DNA from: Halocatena halophila
GTDB taxonomy: Archaea; Halobacteriota; Halobacteria; Halobacteriales; Haloarculaceae
Length of the DNA: 64,000 bases
NCBI GenBank assembly: GCA_027563145.1
Contig: CP071307.1
Span: 558,001-622,000, forward strand
Direction: 5' to 3'
Every line of letters begins with the position of its first letter. Positions within the stretch are counted from its first letter, which is position 1. The notes beneath the pieces are model-generated. The model saw nothing but the letters and a program-made list of their open reading frames with translations. It did no database searches and was not told the DNA's origin. Shown here piece after piece: positions 46,385 to 55,519 of this stretch. The translations under genes were made by a program, and so were the position numbers.

Positions 46385-47161
46385 TTGGCCCAGATTGTGT
46401 CAGACCCTCCATCGCAGAAAGATCCAGTAAGTTCCGGTGATACTGTCCCTCCAGACAATCAGACGCCAACCTGGACCGATCGGAAAGCACGTACGCAGGG
46501 GCTCTCGCAGCTCACCTATGAGTATTTCGAGCGCGCCCGCCACGAGGACCAGGCGTTGCGGACTTCATCGAGCTACATCGAGCGGGATGTACTCGGATTT
46601 CCCACGTGGCCCCACGAAACGATACGGAATCTGGCAATCGCATCATTCTTTATTGGGATGATTATGTTTCTGTCGGCGACGATGCCGCCACATCTCGAAG
46701 CACCAGCTGATTCATCGACCACGCCCGCCGTGATACTCCCGGATTGGTATCTCTACTGGTCGTTCGGGCTTTTGAAACTCGGTTTTCTGAATCCAGAGCT
46801 TTCGATTCTAGGCGGAGAAAAGTTGATGACCGATAGAATGTACGCTGTGCTCGCCAATCTGCTCGTGATAGGGGTGATAGCCATCGTTCCATTTTTGAAC
46901 AAAGGATCGGCTCGCAGGCCCGTAGAACAGCCATTCTGGGCAGCCATCGGCGTTGGTGGGGTGATATTTTCGATTACCATTGCGGCGCTATCGGTCAAAA
47001 ACCTCTTTCCTGAAATGCTTCCCCCACACGTGCTGCAGGATCTCACATTTTTGCTACCCATCGTGGGAGCGTGCCTTTCGTATGCCGTCTTGAAAACAAT
47101 GCGAGAAGGGTACATGTACGAGCTGAATCGTCGGTATTACCGACTCAGACCACCACGATAG
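46385..47161 (+). CDS. Cytochrome b/b6 C-terminal domain protein (subunit IV type), orphan
   Basis: A ~255-residue membrane protein with an N-terminal hydrophilic ~80 residues and four hydrophobic segments. PDWYLYWSFGLLKLGF (about 115-130) is the PEWY-loop region of cytochrome b at the quinol site, here PDWY as in b6f-type subunit IV. The haem-ligating N-terminal half and the Rieske and halocyanin partners, normally adjacent in haloarchaea, are absent from this window. No ATG begins the frame; a TTG at 46385 or GTG at 46397 must serve, and the GTG gives a more typical MSDPPSQK start. A TTTTTTATAATTC element lies near 46297. It may be a spare subunit or an isolated relic. Confidence 0.78.
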   Translation: MAQIVSDPPSQKDPVSSGDTVPPDNQTPTWTDRKARTQGLSQLTYEYFERARHEDQALRTSSSYIERDVLGFPTWPHETIRNLAIASFFIGMIMFLSATMPPHLEAPADSSTTPAVILPDWYLYWSFGLLKLGFLNPELSILGGEKLMTDRMYAVLANLLVIGVIAIVPFLNKGSARRPVEQPFWAAIGVGGVIFSITIAALSVKNLFPEMLPPHVLQDLTFLLPIVGACLSYAVLKTMREGYMYELNRRYYRLRPPR

Positions 47162-47297
47162 TGCAGAGCTACATTCCTTTCAACCGAACGCCTTCTCTCG
47201 GAGCGAACAAATCATATTGTGGCAAAACTCATACGAATCGGTGCCCACGTTAGCAGTTACCACAAAAACGTCAGCGAGTGACGACGTTTCTCCATGA

Positions 47298-47320
47298 GAC
47301 ACCCCCAGTCAAGACTGTAA
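47298..47320 (-). repeat. ORB-like element, left side, weaker
   Basis: Read on the minus strand, TTACAGTCTTGACTGGGG continuing GTGTC matches most positions of the consensus box, with the G-string pointing away from the AT-rich core. Confidence 0.6.
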
Positions 47321-47333
47321 CGTGAGTACCCCA

Positions 47334-47356
47334 CCCACCCCTCGTCAAGAGTGAAA
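47334..47356 (-). repeat. ORB element, left side, identical to the box at 47950
   Basis: On the minus strand, TTTCACTCTTGACGAGGGG followed by TGGG is a 23-of-23 inverted copy of the plus-strand box at 47950-47972, about 590 bp away. Confidence 0.85.
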
Positions 47357-47483
47357 GCACAGACGGGAGGGGCCCCACCAGCAATAGAGGCAATTACTGT
47401 AACAATGGTGGTGTTGGTTGGTAATACGCGTAAGTTCTACTCGATGGATAGAGCGGAAGTATCCCCTCGTTTCTCCTGAATCA

Positions 47484-47507
47484 AGATGGATCATATGATC
47501 CATCTTC
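47484..47507. repeat. Perfect 24-nt palindrome inside the origin
   Basis: The half-site AAGATGGATCAT is followed at once by its exact reverse complement ATGATCCATCTT. It lies between the left ORBs and the AT-rich core. It could bind a dimeric protein or extrude a cruciform. Confidence 0.7.
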
Positions 47508-47949
47508 ATTCGTTGGATTCACTCAATGGACTTTTCTCCTCTATCGCTATTAAAGCTACCGATAAAAAGTTAACATATGCTACGTTACTAGTCTAGAATC
47601 GTCTAGTTACTAATTCAAAATTGAAACAACCGTATTATAATATAAAATACTATTCCTTCTAGATCAATCCTAGCTAGAGATCCGACATAGAAACATACTT
47701 TCTAGAAATCTATTTAAAATAGCAACAAGCATCGTCTTAGGTTGGGATGTCTGGCTTCTACCGATATACTGCCTACAAAGGAACTTTTGACGGAGTTCTC
47801 GACTACTATTGGTCGATCGATCGGGGTTATTTTCTTACCAATCTCTCTATTTTTTCTCATTTTCTTCTCGATTGCTCCGCGGTTCTCCCCCTGAATTCCG
47901 ATTCCCAGTGCATGAACAACGCAGTCCACCACCCCATCCGTTTGTTCGC

Positions 47950-47972
47950 TTTCACTCTTGACGAGGGGTGGG
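47950..47972 (+). repeat. ORB element, right side 1
   Basis: TTTCACTCTTGACGAGGGG followed by TGGG; the best-conserved right-hand box, identical to the inverted left box. Confidence 0.85.
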
Positions 47973-48011
47973 TGTGGGAGAGATCGCGTTGGTCGAGACC
48001 CCTGTGATTGG

Positions 48012-48034
48012 TTACACTCTTGATCGGGGGTGGG
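48012..48034 (+). repeat. ORB element, right side 2
   Basis: TTACACTCTTGATCGGGGG followed by TGGG, 39 nt after the end of the first right-hand box and in the same orientation. Confidence 0.8.
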
Positions 48035-48085
48035 TGTCATCGGAACCAGGAACCAATCGCGATCTACCACTGGATGTTTGCACGG

Positions 48086-48108
48086 TTTCATTCTGGACGA
48101 GGGGTGTG
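48086..48108 (+). repeat. ORB element, right side 3
   Basis: TTTCATTCTGGACGAGGGG followed by TGTG, same orientation. Confidence 0.75.
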
Positions 48109-48218
48109 CCCCACACTGAGTGGTACGTTTTTAAATCTAATACTGGAATAATTCGTTCATATTCTTTAATATATTCGTTCGTACTAGGTTTGTTGACGGA
48201 AATCACCGTTCAGTTGCG

Positions 48219-48241
48219 TTTCACTCTGGACCAGGGGTGGG
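48219..48241 (+). repeat. ORB element, right side 4
   Basis: TTTCACTCTGGACCAGGGG followed by TGGG, same orientation and a strong match. Confidence 0.8.
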
Positions 48242-48468
48242 AGAATCGACTTCTGAAGCGAGATCGACGGACTGTCTTTGATGAACTCCCGTTGTTGTGC
48301 TGTGTCGAAGAACGTGTGACACTTCGTTTTTGACTGCCGGTGTCCGCATAAAGGAACGCCACTGGTCGTTGGTGGAGGACCCGCGATGAATACACTCTGT
48401 TTTCGGTATTCATATTAATATTCTGATATGCATCGTACGATACGGCTACCCCCCTGTGTAGTGGTGAG

Positions 48469-48491
48469 TTACACTCTTTCTCAGGAGGGAT
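48469..48491 (+). repeat. Degenerate ORB-like element near the orc1/cdc6 promoter
   Basis: TTACACTCTTTCTCAGGAGG followed by GAT retains the left half but has an interrupted G-string. It lies 38 nt before the orc1/cdc6 ATG and could mediate autoregulation. Confidence 0.45.
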
Positions 48492-48528
48492 AAACCTAAG
48501 TAAACGCCCTTCACTGATATCTATATAC

Positions 48529-49800
48529 ATGGTCGATGAGGCTCCGCGACTCTCCGACTTCGACGATCGATTCGAGGATCCCTCGAAGGATCCCCTGTTT
48601 AACTTCGACGACGACACCGCTCACGCGCACATCTTCAACCGCAAGGAGCTACTCAAAGTCGGCCACGTTCCAGAGAGCGCCCGCATCGTTGGTCGCGACG
48701 ATGAGATTGAGGCCGTTGCGGCGGAGCTTCGTCCAATCGTTCACAATCAGCCACCAAACAACGTGATGATCTACGGCAAAACCGGAACGGGAAAATCACT
48801 CGTTGCCAGACACGTCACTGAACGGGCAAAACGAGCAGCAGAAGCGAAGGGAGCGTCGGTGGGAATGGTCTACGTTGACTGTGCACAGCACAATACGCAA
48901 ACACGCGTCGCCCGTTCGATCACGCGGACGGTAAACGACAACGATATCACCGGCTTTGACATTCCACGGTCCGGGATCGGCAGTGGCGAGTACTACGACT
49001 ATCTCTGGGATATTCTCGATCTACGCTACGATGCGGTCGTTATCATTCTCGACGAGGTCGATCGGCTAGAAAACGACGACGTTCTCATGCAACTCTCTCG
49101 CGCACGCGAATCTGGCAAGGCCGACTGCCATCTCGGAATCATCGCTATCAGCAACAAGATCGAGTACCACAACGAGCTCAACGAGCGGGTCAAAAGCAGT
49201 CTCCGGGAAGAAGAGTTCGTCTTTCAGCCCTACGATGCGAATCAACTCCGGGAAATCATGAACCATCGTCGTGACGCGTTTCACGATGGAGTGATCACGG
49301 ACGACGTGATTCCGCTGACGGCCGCGTTCGCCGCCCAGGAACACGGCGACGCACGAAAAGCAATCGAGATCCTTCGCCATGCAGGTGAACTGGCCGAACG
49401 ACAGAACGCCGATAAAATCTCCGAATCCCACGTCAGAGACGCCCAGGAATGGGCCGAAATCGATCGCTTCGAAGAACTGCTCAGGGGGTCGACTACGCAA
49501 GTCAAGTTCATTCTCTATGCGCTGGCATTGCTCACGGAAAACAACGATGCAGACGAGTTTTCGACGAGTCACATCTACGACCACTACACTGAAATCGCCG
49601 ACACGCTGGGTACGAAAACGCTCAGCGAACATCGCGTCTACGAACTGCTCAAAGAACAGGCGTTTCTCGGCGTGGTCGAGTCCACCCGCACAGGCGGTGG
49701 CCGGGGCCAGGGCAGTTATCTCGAACATCGACTCGTTCAAGACACCGATATCGTTCTCAAATCTGTCCTCCGCGACAGCCAGCTCGAAAAGCTAGCCTGA
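48529..49800 (+). CDS. orc1: Orc1/Cdc6 replication initiator
   Basis: A 423-residue AAA+ initiator with a C-terminal winged helix. Walker A is MIYGKTGTGKSLVARHV (about residues 79-95), Walker B VVIILDEVDRLEN (~177-189), and LGIIAISNKIEYHNELNERV spans sensor 1 and the initiator-specific region. The C-terminal ~100 residues (LTENNDADEFSTSHIYDHY onward) form the DNA-binding winged helix that contacts ORB G-strings. The ATG at 48529 opens directly at the conserved N-terminus. It reads away from the ORB-rich origin immediately upstream, its likely cognate site. Confidence 0.95.
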   Translation: MVDEAPRLSDFDDRFEDPSKDPLFNFDDDTAHAHIFNRKELLKVGHVPESARIVGRDDEIEAVAAELRPIVHNQPPNNVMIYGKTGTGKSLVARHVTERAKRAAEAKGASVGMVYVDCAQHNTQTRVARSITRTVNDNDITGFDIPRSGIGSGEYYDYLWDILDLRYDAVVIILDEVDRLENDDVLMQLSRARESGKADCHLGIIAISNKIEYHNELNERVKSSLREEEFVFQPYDANQLREIMNHRRDAFHDGVITDDVIPLTAAFAAQEHGDARKAIEILRHAGELAERQNADKISESHVRDAQEWAEIDRFEELLRGSTTQVKFILYALALLTENNDADEFSTSHIYDHYTEIADTLGTKTLSEHRVYELLKEQAFLGVVESTRTGGGRGQGSYLEHRLVQDTDIVLKSVLRDSQLEKLA

Positions 49801-50149
49801 GTTGTCACCCGTGCCGAAAGTTGTGTGTTCGTCGATTCTCTCCGCTGAGTATCTACCATGCGACAACTCTCAGATGTTCTCAGTGTGGCATATCGATTCC
49901 GAAGCTTTTGTGCTCTTTCGCGAAGACTCATTCTACACTCCTAATATGTGTCCCATGAGAAACTGCCTCCATCACCGACAGCAACTGGAAAAAACTCATT
50001 GCGATTCAACTGGCATAGCTGTTGGATTCGGACGACGAACGACTGTCATCGCTGACCGGAGAGGTCCCCACAGGCCTACTGCCGATAGTGCGGATAGTGT
50101 GTAAGATATAGCACACAGAAAACCAATACAATAATACGATACTCCAATT
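49801..50149. other. 349-nt intergenic region, no gene seen
   Basis: A 100-codon frame starting at 49802 is rich in Cys, His and Arg and poor in acidic residues, unlike neighbours. AATACAATAATACGATA near 50126-50140 may be the promoter of the glycosyltransferase. Confidence 0.4.
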
Positions 50150-51526
50150 ATGGGTCAAACAATGGATCGATTGCGGACGATCGGCCGACGGTGGATTGGC
50201 CGACTCTGCTTCGTCTGTCTGTCGAGTGGAATATTCACGTTCGAGCTGGTTCGCGGGCTCTCGACGATCAATCTCCGCCTGGATCTGTTCGCGATCATCA
50301 TTATCGTGGGGACGATTCAGGCGGTGATCTCCGCTGTCACCTTCTCGAGTGTCCTGTCGCTTTCCGGGCTGGTGTTTATCGTCCAGCTTCTTGATCCGTT
50401 AGACGATCGACTGACGGCCCGTCTGCGTGACCGACTGTCGTGGAGGGATACGCGTTCGTCCACAAGCGAGCCAGTCACAGTCTCCGAAGACGATCCGGTT
50501 GGAGCAATTGTCCCCGTGTATACGGATGCGGCGATCCTGGATAAAAGCGTCACGAGTCTAATCGCGTCGACAGTTCCGGTGAACGTGTATATTGTCTGTG
50601 AACCGGACGACGGACCGAGTATTACCCGTGCTCGAACGCTTGCGTCTCGATATGAGCCGGTATACTGTCTGATCAACGAGAGATACACCGGAACAAAAGC
50701 CGGTGCAATCAATTTCGCCGTCGAAGAAACTGATGAGACGTATATTGGCGTGTTCGACGCGGACGAATCAGTCCACCCGAAATTTCTGGAGACAGCACTC
50801 GAAGGGCTCGAATCGTACGATATCGTGCAGGGAAGAACGGTGCCACGTGCACCAGGGGTCATTGAAGCCTTCGCCTACTACGAATCCGTGCTACTCAGCT
50901 ATGTGACGAGTCGGGTGTTGAATCTCGTCACTGGCTTTAAACTGGCAGCGAGTCGAGCAGTCGTGCTCCATCGGTCTGCATTCGAATCGGTCGATGGATA
51001 CGACCCGGAGATGGTCACGGAGGATTACGAATTCGCCTATCGATGCTATCGAAACGGGCTTTCCGTGAAAGAACAGCTTCGGTATCCCTCGACGATTGAA
51101 GCTGCACACACGATCGATGACTGGTGGGGGCAACGAAAACGGTGGATGAGCGGCTACGCGCAGGTGCTTCATCTTCTCGTTCGTGAATGGTTACCCCCTC
51201 GTTCCTTTCGGGACCTGCTCAGCGTCGGCATCTGTCTGAGCTCGGTGTTCGGCAATCTACTGTTGCTGTCGCTGACCGCAAAATTCGTCGTTCTGGTGGT
51301 CATGGGTGATCCAGTCCTCTCGATGCTCCCGCTCGTCACAATCGTCGCTATCACTGGACTCGTTCGTGGTATCGACTACGCGAACGGAACAGTCGATCGA
51401 ATTGGCTGGGAGTGGCTGCTCACACCACTGGTATTTCCACTGTATGGACTCGCAGCAACGAAAGCCATCACCGAGTACGCCATCGAAGGCACGACCGACT
51501 GGTATCACGTTGAGAAGGGTGTGTGA
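50150..51526 (+). CDS. Membrane glycosyltransferase, family 2 (cellulose/hyaluronan synthase-like)
   Basis: A 458-residue processive-type GT2. Two N-terminal membrane segments (GIFTFELVRGL and DLFAIIIIVGTIQAVIS regions) precede the catalytic domain: GAIVPVYTDAAILDKSV, YTGTKAGAINFAVEETDE, VFDADESVH (DxD), VTEDYEFAYR (TED, catalytic base) and WWGQRKRWMSGY (QxxRW). C-terminal hydrophobic segments follow. It would use a nucleotide sugar to extend a surface polysaccharide or glycolipid across the membrane. An alternative ATG lies at 50162. It is isolated from other glycan genes here, so the product is unknown. Confidence 0.88.
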   Translation: MGQTMDRLRTIGRRWIGRLCFVCLSSGIFTFELVRGLSTINLRLDLFAIIIIVGTIQAVISAVTFSSVLSLSGLVFIVQLLDPLDDRLTARLRDRLSWRDTRSSTSEPVTVSEDDPVGAIVPVYTDAAILDKSVTSLIASTVPVNVYIVCEPDDGPSITRARTLASRYEPVYCLINERYTGTKAGAINFAVEETDETYIGVFDADESVHPKFLETALEGLESYDIVQGRTVPRAPGVIEAFAYYESVLLSYVTSRVLNLVTGFKLAASRAVVLHRSAFESVDGYDPEMVTEDYEFAYRCYRNGLSVKEQLRYPSTIEAAHTIDDWWGQRKRWMSGYAQVLHLLVREWLPPRSFRDLLSVGICLSSVFGNLLLLSLTAKFVVLVVMGDPVLSMLPLVTIVAITGLVRGIDYANGTVDRIGWEWLLTPLVFPLYGLAATKAITEYAIEGTTDWYHVEKGV

Positions 51527-52042
51527 CAGAGATACAAATAGACAGCATCTACGATTAATTGATTTTGAACTAACGACAAATATTATAATATTCCACAATT
51601 TGATGGATGTATAGATACTGCTCTCTAGCATCATCCTTGCTGGCGTCCATCTATTACTGTTCTGACTGAATTTCATATATGAATACTCATCAGTATAGGT
51701 TGCATTTATCAAGACAGTATCTCCGTATTTTGGGGTGTATACGATTTTACTGTCCGAAAAAGCAATTGACGAGCCTTATTGGCACAGTAAATACATTATA
51801 CTAACATATTGAGACTACAGTATAGTTTGGAATGTGTCTGTTCATCTCAGTTAGCCGTATCGCTGTTGAACAGCATAAGTAGTTAAAAATCTGATCTGTG
51901 GTTGATTCGAACTCCACGCCCCAGAGAGTCAAAATCGAAATCATCTCGAGACACGAATTGCATAAACAAACCGGTACTGTTCTGGGTGAAGACTTAACAC
52001 ATACCAGTTTCTTTGTGCGAGGTACAGTTTCAGTGATATACG
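51527..52042. other. 516-nt AT-rich intergenic region, no gene seen
   Basis: It is strongly AT-rich to about 51890. Frames within it are short and lack haloarchaeal bias. I see no RNA gene or repeat that I can support. Confidence 0.4.
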
Positions 52043-53227
52043 ATGCAACTCAGTGAAGAACAGCGGATGATTCGAGAAACGGTCCGGGAATTTTTGGAAA
52101 ACGAGATTGCACCAGACCTCCCCGAGGCAGACCGCAAGCCACTGACGAAAGCACAGGCGATCGACTACATGCAGAAAATGGCAGAGATTGACCTCGGACC
52201 ATACGCCGAGGAGTCGTTCACGGATCCAGTTACGGATGCGCTCATTCGAGAGGAGGTGTCTCGCGTCTGGCCGAGTCTCCAGGTAACCATGGGAATGTCC
52301 ATGGCAGTGAGCATGTTCGAAATCTTTTCCGAACGAACACGGTCGGCGTACGAATCGGAGTACGCCAATGACGAACTCGTTGGGTGCTTTGCGATAACCG
52401 AACCGGCCGGAGGCTCTGATACGAAAGTTCCGAACACAACCGCCGAAAAAGACGGCGACGAATACGTCATCAATGGCGAAAAAACGTGGGTGTCGAACGC
52501 GCCGATCGCAGACGTCGCGATCGTCGTCGCCTGGGATACAGCTCAGGAGTATCGGGATATGTTTCTCATAGATAAGAAAACGGCGTCGTTCGAGACCCGC
52601 TCGCTCGACAAACTCGGTTGGAAGGGTTCCCCCACTGGGCAGCTGTTTTTCGACGACTGTCGGATTCCAGCCGAAAACAAGCTCTCGACTGCGGTGATGA
52701 GTGCAATGGCCGACGGTCGTCTGGATCCCGAAGATTCGTTTTTGGGGAGTGCATCAACTAGCGGGAATCCACTCAACACGCTGTTTGCTACGATGCGAAA
52801 CGGCATGGCCTCGATTTCCGTTGGAATCATGCAAGCCGCCTACGAGGCAGCCCTTGAGTACGCCACCGATCGTGAGGTGTTCGAGCAGCCGATCGGCCAG
52901 CACCAGTTGATTCAGGAGAAGCTGTACAACATCCGCGCTGGTCTCGAGACGGGTCGCCTGTTGAGTCGCCACGCCGCAGAACGAATTGCAGCGGGTGATC
53001 CCGAGGCGCGAATGCTCTCCTCGCTGTCGAAAGGGTGGGTGTGTGAGAAGTCGGTGGAGGTCACCAGCGAAGCGCTTCAGGTGTACGGTGGCAACGGTCT
53101 CTCGACGGAGTATCCCCTGGAGCGCTACTACCGCGATGCGCGCACAATGACAATTCCGGACGGGACCACCGAGATCCAGAAGCTCGTGGTGGGTTACGAA
53201 CTGACGGATCTTCAGGCCTACACCTGA
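52043..53227 (+). CDS. Acyl-CoA dehydrogenase with Asp at the usual catalytic Glu position
   Basis: A 394-residue flavoprotein with family motifs GCFAITEPAGGSDTKVP and WVSNAPIADVAIVVA, and QVYGGNGLSTEYPLERYYRD near the C-terminus. It would oxidise an acyl-CoA to the 2-enoyl-CoA using FAD and pass electrons to ETF. The C-terminal catalytic motif, usually YEGTxEIQ with Glu as base, reads IPDGTTEIQ here (Asp about residue 373). It is followed 45 nt later by an MBL-fold hydrolase and then a second acyl-CoA dehydrogenase. Confidence 0.92.
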   Translation: MQLSEEQRMIRETVREFLENEIAPDLPEADRKPLTKAQAIDYMQKMAEIDLGPYAEESFTDPVTDALIREEVSRVWPSLQVTMGMSMAVSMFEIFSERTRSAYESEYANDELVGCFAITEPAGGSDTKVPNTTAEKDGDEYVINGEKTWVSNAPIADVAIVVAWDTAQEYRDMFLIDKKTASFETRSLDKLGWKGSPTGQLFFDDCRIPAENKLSTAVMSAMADGRLDPEDSFLGSASTSGNPLNTLFATMRNGMASISVGIMQAAYEAALEYATDREVFEQPIGQHQLIQEKLYNIRAGLETGRLLSRHAAERIAAGDPEARMLSSLSKGWVCEKSVEVTSEALQVYGGNGLSTEYPLERYYRDARTMTIPDGTTEIQKLVVGYELTDLQAYT

Positions 53228-53272
53228 GCCATTCGCCGAAACGATCAAACCGACATCACACCAACGAAACGT

Positions 53273-54253
53273 ATGGAGGTCATTTCGCTGTCGAATGCGG
53301 AGTTCGAGGGAGAAAACAGCGTATATTTGCTCAGGGGCAACGATTCGGTTGCACTGATCGACACTGCAATCGAAACACCAGAAACCGAACGCCGACTCCG
53401 AGAACAACTCGCAGAGTACGGTGTTGCCCTCTCCGAGATCGATTCGATCGTGGTCACCCACTGGCACCAGGACCATGCCGGTCTCGCCGGCGTACTCCAG
53501 CGCGAGAGCAATGCGACCGTTTACGTCCACGAGGCTGATGCCCCGCTGGTTGCCCAGGAGGATGGCCCAACCGACGCGCTGTTCGAACGCCAGCGCCAGC
53601 AGTTCACCAGCTGGGGCATTCCCGAAGACCGGCGGGCGGCTCTGCTTGATCGGCTGGCTGGAACGGCAGCGACGACGACAGTAGCGCCCTCGGTGACGCC
53701 AGTGGCTGATGGCGATCAACTCACGGTTGCTGGAACCGAGCTCACCGTTATACACGCGCCGGGTCACACGGCAGGACAGTGTTGCTTTGCATTCACGGCC
53801 GAAGACGGCAGTACGCAGGCCTTCGTCGGCGACGCAATTCTGGGTCAATACACACCGAACGTCGGCGGGGCGGATGTCCGCGTCGAACACCCGCTTGATC
53901 AGTATCTCGCGACGCTCTCGCGAATCATCGATCAGGAGTTTGCCGTCGCCTGGCCGGGTCATCGTGACGCGATCACGGTGCCGTCAGATCGTGCTCGCAC
54001 CATCTACGAGCACCACGTCGAACGAGCCACGCGGGTTGCAACCGTCGTCGCAGAGCACGGACCGATGAACGCCTGGGAGGTGAGTGCTGAACTGTTCGGT
54101 TCGCTCGAAGGCATCCACGTGATGCACGGCCCAGGAGAGGCCTACTCCCATCTCGACCATCTCGCGAGACACGGCCGGCTGTCAGAGTCTGATGGCGTCT
54201 ATCAGTTCGACTCCGATGGGCCAGCCGTGAAGGAACTCTTTTCCATCCCATAA
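53273..54253 (+). CDS. MBL-fold metallo-hydrolase with C-terminal winged helix (LACTB2-like)
   Basis: A 326-residue metallo-beta-lactamase-fold hydrolase. VVTHWHQDHAG (about 60-70) is the HxHxDH dinuclear metal motif; VIHAPGHTAGQCCF, AFVGDAILGQYTP (bridging Asp) and FAVAWPGHRDAI supply the remaining ligands. The last ~80 residues (MNAWEVSAELFG, SHLDHLARHGRL) resemble the winged-helix tail of LACTB2-like proteins. Co-location with two acyl-CoA dehydrogenases and a CoA ligase suggests hydrolysis of a thioester or lactone in that pathway, inferred from context only. Confidence 0.87.
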   Translation: MEVISLSNAEFEGENSVYLLRGNDSVALIDTAIETPETERRLREQLAEYGVALSEIDSIVVTHWHQDHAGLAGVLQRESNATVYVHEADAPLVAQEDGPTDALFERQRQQFTSWGIPEDRRAALLDRLAGTAATTTVAPSVTPVADGDQLTVAGTELTVIHAPGHTAGQCCFAFTAEDGSTQAFVGDAILGQYTPNVGGADVRVEHPLDQYLATLSRIIDQEFAVAWPGHRDAITVPSDRARTIYEHHVERATRVATVVAEHGPMNAWEVSAELFGSLEGIHVMHGPGEAYSHLDHLARHGRLSESDGVYQFDSDGPAVKELFSIP

Positions 54254-54313
54254 TTAGTCTGCGGTTTGGTAGTTACCGGTAACTATTATTTGGTGTGAGA
54301 TACCATACACCGC

Positions 54314-55510
54314 ATGGATTTTAGTGAGCCATCCGAGGCAATCCAGCTGAAGCGGGCGCTCGACGATTTCATCGACCAGGAGGTCGCACCGCTCGAGGCC
54401 GAACACGAGGAGTTTCTCGGGCCGGACTACGAACGACACATTGTCGACAGCGACAACCGACAGGTAGACGCGTATCGTTCGGTTCTCGAAACCGTTCGCA
54501 AGCGCGCGGTGAACGCTGGATTCTACGGCATGTCGATGCCAGAATCGGTCGGTGGTGGCGGCGTCTCAACCGTGACGCGGGGGATCGTCACCGAACATCT
54601 TTCGAACCGGCCGCCAGGATTCCACTCGGCGATTCTCGGCGGTGCGGGCGGACCAACACCGATCCTTTTGGCCTGTACGGACGAACAGCGCGACCAATAT
54701 CTGGACCCGTTGATGGCGGGGGAGCTCACGACCTGCTTTGCGCTCTCTGAGCCCGCACACGGCAGCGATCCACAGTATATGGAGACAACAGCACACAAAG
54801 ACGGCGACGAGTGGGTGCTCAACGGAACGAAATACTGGATTTCGAACGGTCCGTACGCGGATTTTGCGATCGTGTTCGCCAGAACGAACGGTGAGTCGGG
54901 CGACTATCACGGCATCACAGCATTTCTCGTCGACGCAGACACCCCTGGCTACGAGGTGGGGCGAATCCACCGGACGATGGGATTGACGCCTGGGAGCCAG
55001 TGTGAACTCCAGTTCACTGACTGTCGTGTGGGCACGGACCAGGTACTCGGAGAGATAGACCAGGGCTTTACAACGGCGATGAACTGGATCGGTGGCGGTC
55101 GGATTTCGATCGCGGCAGCCAGCGTTGGAAGTGCCCAGCATCTGCTTGATCTGGCCGTCGACTACGCGAGCGATCGTGAAACGTTCGGCAAACCGATTGG
55201 CCAGCGCCAGGGGATTAGCTTTCAGCTGGCGGATTTAGCGACCGAGATCGAGCAGGTCAGACAGCTGTATCGCTATGGGGCCTGGTCGCTTGATCAGGGT
55301 AACCAGGCGCGAAAGCTGGTCTCGATGGCCAAGCTTCGCGGCGCAGCGCTATACAACACCGCTGCCGACGTTGCAATGCAGGTTCACGGTGGTGCTGGAT
55401 TCATGAAGGATCTGCCGATCGAGCGGGAGTATCGGTCGGCACGCGTCTATCGCATCTTTGAAGGAACGGACGAAATCCAGCGACGATCGATCGCCCAGTC
55501 GTTGTTCTGA
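54314..55510 (+). CDS. Acyl-CoA dehydrogenase
   Basis: A 398-residue acyl-CoA dehydrogenase with TCFALSEPAHGSDPQYMETT, KYWISNGPYADFAIVFART, GGRISIAAASVGSAQHLLDL and MQVHGGAGFMKDLPIEREYR. The C-terminal motif FEGTDEIQRRS retains the catalytic Glu, unlike the dehydrogenase at 52043. Family members of this subtype often act on branched or longer acyl-CoAs, but the substrate is not predictable. It has a TATA-like ACTATTATTTGG about 30 nt before the ATG and converges on the acyl-CoA ligase gene, whose stop is 9 nt away. Confidence 0.93.
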   Translation: MDFSEPSEAIQLKRALDDFIDQEVAPLEAEHEEFLGPDYERHIVDSDNRQVDAYRSVLETVRKRAVNAGFYGMSMPESVGGGGVSTVTRGIVTEHLSNRPPGFHSAILGGAGGPTPILLACTDEQRDQYLDPLMAGELTTCFALSEPAHGSDPQYMETTAHKDGDEWVLNGTKYWISNGPYADFAIVFARTNGESGDYHGITAFLVDADTPGYEVGRIHRTMGLTPGSQCELQFTDCRVGTDQVLGEIDQGFTTAMNWIGGGRISIAAASVGSAQHLLDLAVDYASDRETFGKPIGQRQGISFQLADLATEIEQVRQLYRYGAWSLDQGNQARKLVSMAKLRGAALYNTAADVAMQVHGGAGFMKDLPIEREYRSARVYRIFEGTDEIQRRSIAQSLF

Positions 55511-55519
55511 CTCCCGTTG

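Larger units (their letters stand above)
47298..48491. other. Replication origin (oriC type) with inverted origin recognition boxes and AT-rich core
   Basis: A gene-free 1.4-kb stretch directly upstream of orc1/cdc6. Two ORB-like boxes on the minus strand (47298-47356) and four or five on the plus strand (47950-48491) face away from each other around an AT-rich core (about 47560-47745) with stretches such as CCGTATTATAATATAAAATA, the likely unwinding element. G-strings point outward on both sides. Short open frames in the right half are not gene-like. This is the standard layout of haloarchaeal Orc-dependent origins. Whether it is the main chromosomal origin or a secondary one cannot be told. 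Confidence 0.85.

Noticed and set aside
47747..48333. Two overlapping open frames inside the origin
   Set aside because: They run through the ORB repeats and encode Arg/Ser/Trp-rich sequence without domain features; the DNA is better explained as origin.
49802..50104. 100-codon open frame after orc1/cdc6
   Set aside because: Cys/His/Arg-rich and not acidic, begins within the stop region of orc1/cdc6, no family.
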